Positions 16,501-18,803 of a stretch of DNA of 18,803 bases are shown in pieces. The translations under genes were made by a program, and so were the position numbers. The first letter of the stretch is position 1. Each line of letters starts with the position of its first letter. Under the pieces are notes generated by a model. It had not been told where the DNA came from, did no database searches, and saw only the letters and a list, made by a program, of their open reading frames with translations. This stretch comes from Amylibacter sp. (lineage in GTDB: Bacteria > Pseudomonadota > Alphaproteobacteria > Rhodobacterales > Rhodobacteraceae). The DNA is taken from positions 1 to 18,803 of the forward strand of contig JALWOO010000475.1 of assembly GCA_027083485.1 (NCBI GenBank). Direction: 5' to 3'.

Positions 16501-16554
16501 CACCTAGGCCCTTTGGCAGCGGGCGCGTTGTACCGTTTGGAGCGTCCTAGATAA
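13510..16554 (+). CDS. Permease (ArsP/DUF318-like) fused to FG-GAP propeller and ASPIC/UnbV domain
   Basis: The 1014-residue protein has two parts. Residues about 18-360 are a polytopic membrane domain with roughly eight to nine hydrophobic segments. It includes GVCVNCAAPIAKGMYSAGMR (C133, C136) and SAMIASPTLNVVVLTML, like the paired cores of the DUF318/ArsP permeases. After a linker, seven D-x-D-x-(D/N)-G-x-x-(D/E) calcium loops of FG-GAP/VCBS type follow at about 451, 501, 553, 614, 667, 839 and 897. Between the fifth and sixth is an insert with six cysteines (C701-C780). Residues about 941-1010 (GAWIDITYAGGK, LYFGLGEA, VHWPDGSQ) fit ASPIC/UnbV. The ATG at 13510 follows AGGA at 13494. I infer that the propeller faces the periplasm. 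Function is unknown: transport linked to extracellular binding, or an anchored surface protein. The 3' end overlaps the convergent protease gene by 8 bases. Confidence 0.8.
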   Translation: MAINTMLNSFITPTHKKRALFSLLLIAVLAVLFWTQSRYPALDDKMLMSGAIQLEDPISFEAAFPTTPDMPLWQRVGYSTLNWLDTNKKGMSFGLALGAAFLTFFGYLRQRAFQGGFVNSLLGMFIGAPLGVCVNCAAPIAKGMYSAGMRAETTLSAMIASPTLNVVVLTMLFSLLPFYMVATKIVLSLVVILIAVPLICRLLPQEQLQIPQTVASEAWDTGADTDPVFTAFAAVIVSYGKNLWFIVKTTVPLMLLAGFLGAGVATVIPPEMLQGVPFGLLTVLLVALIGVFLPVPIAFDVVVAGALLSAGLAPGFVMTLVFTLGIFSVYSFFIVARAISLRAAVLMSLVVVVLGVVAGSGAERYHQWQTERALKLLLGQAAPFGLIPMAHAATPEDLRITKIPFQPRSPAAEKPFSRLEAAEIGIDKPIEFSFRDMWPPFWEGRSLSSGDFDRDGDIDLVIASSRVGLYFYENTGGVFQRREIPLGPLADVPVFNAVLVDLDNDGWLDLFIASYLSGNFLWHSDQGNFDLANLKPVPNRPNAVLSLALSFADIDRNGYLDVALGNWAAGWYRRIPGEESRNRILLNQNGVPDGKAYLDLPAQPGETLSILFSDINRDGWPDLLVGNDFEVPDAYYLGGETGLRKIRRQDGIIPHTTTTTMAIKTADLQNDGLPEIYLAQIAGRSSGVSKTLKMQPLARYCDGIKQAPARATCQRNMAVKTWYKSGNNFNPAYAGKCQTLTEPDRSECKAMLIKDLAIQQNDPDICALIPKQQPQAAAYCRIHFWPVYQPDATEQAEALPQVLRSNVLLQTTDNKTYSDVALAQGLDVGGWSWDTKIADFDNDGLLDVYIVNGTWVPNEVSPSNLFFHNQGQGGFVEKSGPFGLEDYLMTAAASVFDLEGDGDLDIVTHPVNGPITVFRNNSQSGNSIGFSFDDRKGNRFGIGAWIDITYAGGKTASRELQLGGGFMSFDAPVLYFGLGEAREITGATVHWPDGSQSHLGPLAAGALYRLERPR

Positions 16555-17947
16555 TCTGCAAATCATTGTGCAGGGCAGCCAGATCCGTCATCCCCTTCAG
16601 GGTGAGCCTGTCCTGCCCAAAGTCAAACACGATGTCATGGCCGACCACATCGGCATAGGTATCAATGACCTGCTGTTTGCTCAAAGACCCTTGCCACAGG
16701 GCGTGATCCAGCCGGATCGTGTCGATGTCGTCTGTAAAATCGGCAATGGCGTCTTTGCCGCTTTTGGCGTTGAACACAAAAACATCCTGGCCCGGCCCGC
16801 CAACCAGTTTGTCATTGCCGCCCCCGCCATTCAGCGTATCCGCCCCCTTGTTGCCAACAAGGATATCCCGCCCCAGATGGCCAAATAGTCTATCATTGCC
16901 CTGGCCGCCTCGCAGGAAATTATTCACCGCATTGCCCTGTAGTGTATCGCCAAACCGGCTGCCCCAGGCATTTTCAATCCAGTTGACGATCCGCCCTTCC
17001 ACCCGAACGGCTGCGGCCATGGCGATATTGTTGTTCAGCCCGCCAATGGTGGAATAATGCGCGGGGCGCAAGTCGATTTTCACCGCCATGCTCAGGTCGG
17101 ATCCATCAACCAGATCGCGCCCGCCCCCGTCCCAGATGGTCAGGATCACATGGCGCCCCAGCAGGGTCATATCATCGGCCCCATACTGCCAGACCTGTTC
17201 GCGCTGACCGGTGCCGTCGCCAAAATAGACAGTGTTTTGGGCGCGGGTATCGGTGTTGGCCCCGTAAAGCTTCTGAAGCGCCTGAATGTCATAGAGCATC
17301 GGTGTCAGCGGCCAGGCCTGATCTTCGGATGCGACCCCGCGTTCACCGGGGTGCGGATTATAGGACATCACCGTATACCGGTTGTTGTTATGGGCAAGGC
17401 CGTCATAATTTTCCGGATCCTCATTGGGATGATGCAGGCCGAGTGTATGGCCCATCTCGTGCAAATAGGTATTCCAGCTGGTGTGGCCGATCTCATTAAC
17501 GGCCTGATCCGGATTGTTGGAATTGATCCATAAATCGCCGCGATTATCCGCCTGTCCCAAGGATACGGGGCGGGGAAACCGGGTGATAAAGCCAAAGGTA
17601 TCCTGATCGGAAAAGGCGGCACTGCCAAAGGTGATATCGCCAAAACCGCCCTGAACCGTGCCTTCGACCAGATTGATATGGGCCACATCATTCCAGGCAG
17701 CGACGGCCTGCCGTGTCAGATCACGTTCCGTGTCTGTCATGGAAAAACCCGCCCCGACCCTGATCCGGTCCGTTGACAGGGGCAGATAGAAATCGGTCTT
17801 TCCGTCGTGGTCTGTATCCCGGGTTTTGACGTAATCCGGCATGACATTTTCCAAAAAGGAATAGGTCAGGGTTTTACTGCCGTCATGCCATGCCTTCGGG
17901 TTACGCCCCAGCAGGGCATTCGCGGTAATATGGTTGCGGCTTGGCAT
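16547..17947 (-). CDS. Serralysin-type M10 metalloprotease with RTX repeats
   Basis: The zinc site HEMGHTLGLHHPNE (H163, E164, H167, H173) and the Met-turn VMSYNPH (M194, Y196) are intact, so activity is expected. Upstream are a calcium-loop-like DTDHDGKTD (about 44-52) and VAAWNDVAHINLVE. After the catalytic domain come RTX nonapeptides (LRGGQGNDRLFGHLGRD, LNGGGGNDKLVGGPGQDVF, about 345-390) and an M10 C-terminal beta-domain with ADFTDDIDTIRLD. The 466-residue length fits serralysins. No N-terminal signal peptide is present, as expected for type I secretion through a C-terminal signal; the secretion genes are not in this window. The ATG at 17947 is 5 bases after a 9-bp-stem hairpin, and the only weak ribosome-binding sequence lies inside its arm. 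It follows a truncated RTX gene on the same strand. Confidence 0.9.
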   Translation of the reverse strand: MPSRNHITANALLGRNPKAWHDGSKTLTYSFLENVMPDYVKTRDTDHDGKTDFYLPLSTDRIRVGAGFSMTDTERDLTRQAVAAWNDVAHINLVEGTVQGGFGDITFGSAAFSDQDTFGFITRFPRPVSLGQADNRGDLWINSNNPDQAVNEIGHTSWNTYLHEMGHTLGLHHPNEDPENYDGLAHNNNRYTVMSYNPHPGERGVASEDQAWPLTPMLYDIQALQKLYGANTDTRAQNTVYFGDGTGQREQVWQYGADDMTLLGRHVILTIWDGGGRDLVDGSDLSMAVKIDLRPAHYSTIGGLNNNIAMAAAVRVEGRIVNWIENAWGSRFGDTLQGNAVNNFLRGGQGNDRLFGHLGRDILVGNKGADTLNGGGGNDKLVGGPGQDVFVFNAKSGKDAIADFTDDIDTIRLDHALWQGSLSKQQVIDTYADVVGHDIVFDFGQDRLTLKGMTDLAALHNDLQII

Positions 17948-17952
17948 AGATA

Positions 17953-17981
17953 AGGCCCTGTCTGGAATTTAAACAGGGCCT
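17953..17981. terminator. Hairpin between the RTX gene and the M10 protease gene
   Basis: AGGCCCTGT (17953-17961) and ACAGGGCCT (17973-17981) form a perfect 9-bp stem with an 11-base loop. On the plus strand it is followed by GTTTT. On the coding (minus) strand it comes after the RTX stop codon and ends 5 bases before the protease ATG, so it could end RTX transcription or mask protease translation initiation. Confidence 0.55.
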
Positions 17982-17996
17982 GTTTTAGAAGCGTTT

Positions 17997-18803
17997 TTAT
18001 ACGAAGTCAAAATCTGCCGCTGTAATATCGGTTGCTTGGGTATTGTTCAGAATGATTTCTGTGCCCGCGCCATTCAGAATAATCTTGGTATGGTTTGGAT
18101 TCGGAGCCGTGCGGATATCCAGATCATCAAACTGCATGCCTTTGATGCGGATCAGATCCAGCCCATCCTGAAAATCGGTGATCCGGTTGCGCCCCTGGGC
18201 CTGATTGCTATCAAAGAAAAACACATCGGCCTGCCCGCCTCCGGTGAGCAAATCGCGCCCCTTGCCGGCCACAAGGAAGTCTTTGCCCAGCCCGCCGTCC
18301 AGATTGTCATTGCCGTTGCCGCCAAACAACCGGTCGCGCCCCTGGTTGCCGGTCAGAACATCATTCCCCAAACCGCCAAACAACCGGTCATTGCCTTTGT
18401 TGCCGGTCAGCTCATCGGCCCCAAGCCCGCCAAAGCCTTTGTCATTGCCGCCTTTGCCGTGGAATGTGTCATTTCCCTTGAAGCCCTTGAAACTGTCCTG
18501 ATTGCTGCCACCGGTGAAATCATCCTGAAAACGGGATCCCAGAACCGTAAATTTATGGGTAAAGCCGGGCAAAGCCCCCCCCGGATTGGGTGGGCCAAGG
18601 GCCGCACGTGCATCAAACAGGATGTCTTGCTGGTTTAACAGGCCGTGATAAATAGCTGCGCCGGTAAAGGATGCAATTTGTTGCAACCCGTCATAAAATG
18701 TTGCCCCGTCCCAGCTGATGCCCTCGTAATTGGCCAACAAGGTTGTGTTGTCATAATAATCAATCCGGGTAATGGTGCCGCCGGTGATTTCGCCGCTGGC
18801 ACT
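17997..18803 (-). CDS. RTX calcium-binding protein (5'-truncated)
   Basis: The frame is open to the window edge, so the N-terminus is missing; a TTG at 18740 is internal. The visible 268 residues start with a non-repeat region (ITGGTITRIDYYDNT, WDGATFYDGLQQIASFTGAA). About ten calcium-binding nonapeptide repeats follow, e.g. GGLGNDVLTGNQGRDRLFGG. It then closes with DVFFFDSNQAQGRNRITDFQ and LDLIRIKGM, the usual C-terminal cap and type I secretion region. Such proteins are exported without a cleaved signal peptide and fold on binding extracellular calcium. The catalytic or binding domain, if any, is out of view, so function is unknown. It is encoded upstream of the M10 protease on the same strand, and the two may be secreted by the same apparatus. 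Confidence 0.85.
   Translation of the reverse strand, partial: SASGEITGGTITRIDYYDNTTLLANYEGISWDGATFYDGLQQIASFTGAAIYHGLLNQQDILFDARAALGPPNPGGALPGFTHKFTVLGSRFQDDFTGGSNQDSFKGFKGNDTFHGKGGNDKGFGGLGADELTGNKGNDRLFGGLGNDVLTGNQGRDRLFGGNGNDNLDGGLGKDFLVAGKGRDLLTGGGQADVFFFDSNQAQGRNRITDFQDGLDLIRIKGMQFDDLDIRTAPNPNHTKIILNGAGTEIILNNTQATDITAADFDFV
18321..18419. repeat. 54-bp-period DNA repeat inside the RTX gene
   Basis: GCCAAACAACCGGTC recurs at 18321 and 18375, and TTGCCGGTCAG recurs 54 bases apart downstream of each copy. The period equals two nonapeptide units (18 codons). DNA identity beyond what the protein requires suggests recent duplication or gene conversion of repeat pairs. Confidence 0.6.

Overview
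The window looks like part of an extrachromosomal replicon (plasmid or chromid) from an alphaproteobacterium, most likely a marine Rhodobacteraceae (Roseobacter-group) member. The basis is a replication initiator of the RPA/RepA type with a divergent parAB pair, the layout described for RepA-type 'biofilm' plasmids of roseobacters, together with a DUF2793 protein and RTX exoproteins, both common in that group. The assignment comes from recognising protein families by eye; no search was run.

Layout. (1) 1-3392 is a polysaccharide module: a 5'-truncated GlfT2-like galactofuranosyltransferase (+), then on the minus strand a UDP-galactopyranose mutase (glf) and a second GT2 glycosyltransferase. 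The two glycosyltransferases converge on a perfect 18-bp inverted repeat whose arms contain both stop codons. (2) 3632-5194 is a two-gene cassette: a DUF2793 phage-tail-fibre-like protein and a 58-residue ORF. (3) 5191-9098 is the replication and partition module: parB and parA (minus), a candidate origin with three 22-bp-spaced iterons, a perfect DnaA box and an AT-rich stretch, then repA (+). (4) 9241-10871 holds two exported proteins: a small one and a fibre-like one with three internal repeats and a C-terminal helical module resembling the S74 tail-spike chaperone end. (5) 10900-13480 holds two different sulfotransferases (minus) and a divergent exostosin/GT47-like glycosyltransferase (+). 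By eye this region is more AT-rich than its flanks. (6) 13510-16554 is a 1014-residue fusion of an ArsP/DUF318-like permease with an FG-GAP calcium-binding propeller and a C-terminal ASPIC/UnbV domain. (7) 16547-18803 encodes a serralysin-type M10 metalloprotease and a truncated RTX protein, both minus.

Together the cargo reads as a cell-surface and extracellular-matrix programme on a mobile backbone. It offers galactofuranose supply and transfer, possible sulfation of a glycan, exported fibre-like proteins, a membrane-anchored calcium-binding propeller, and calcium-dependent type I-secreted proteins. Polysaccharide polymerase and export genes, and the type I secretion machinery, are not in the window. 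The least familiar elements are the permease-propeller fusion, the small-protein/fibre pair, the plasmid-borne orphan tail fibre with its small partner, and the sulfotransferase/exostosin cluster.
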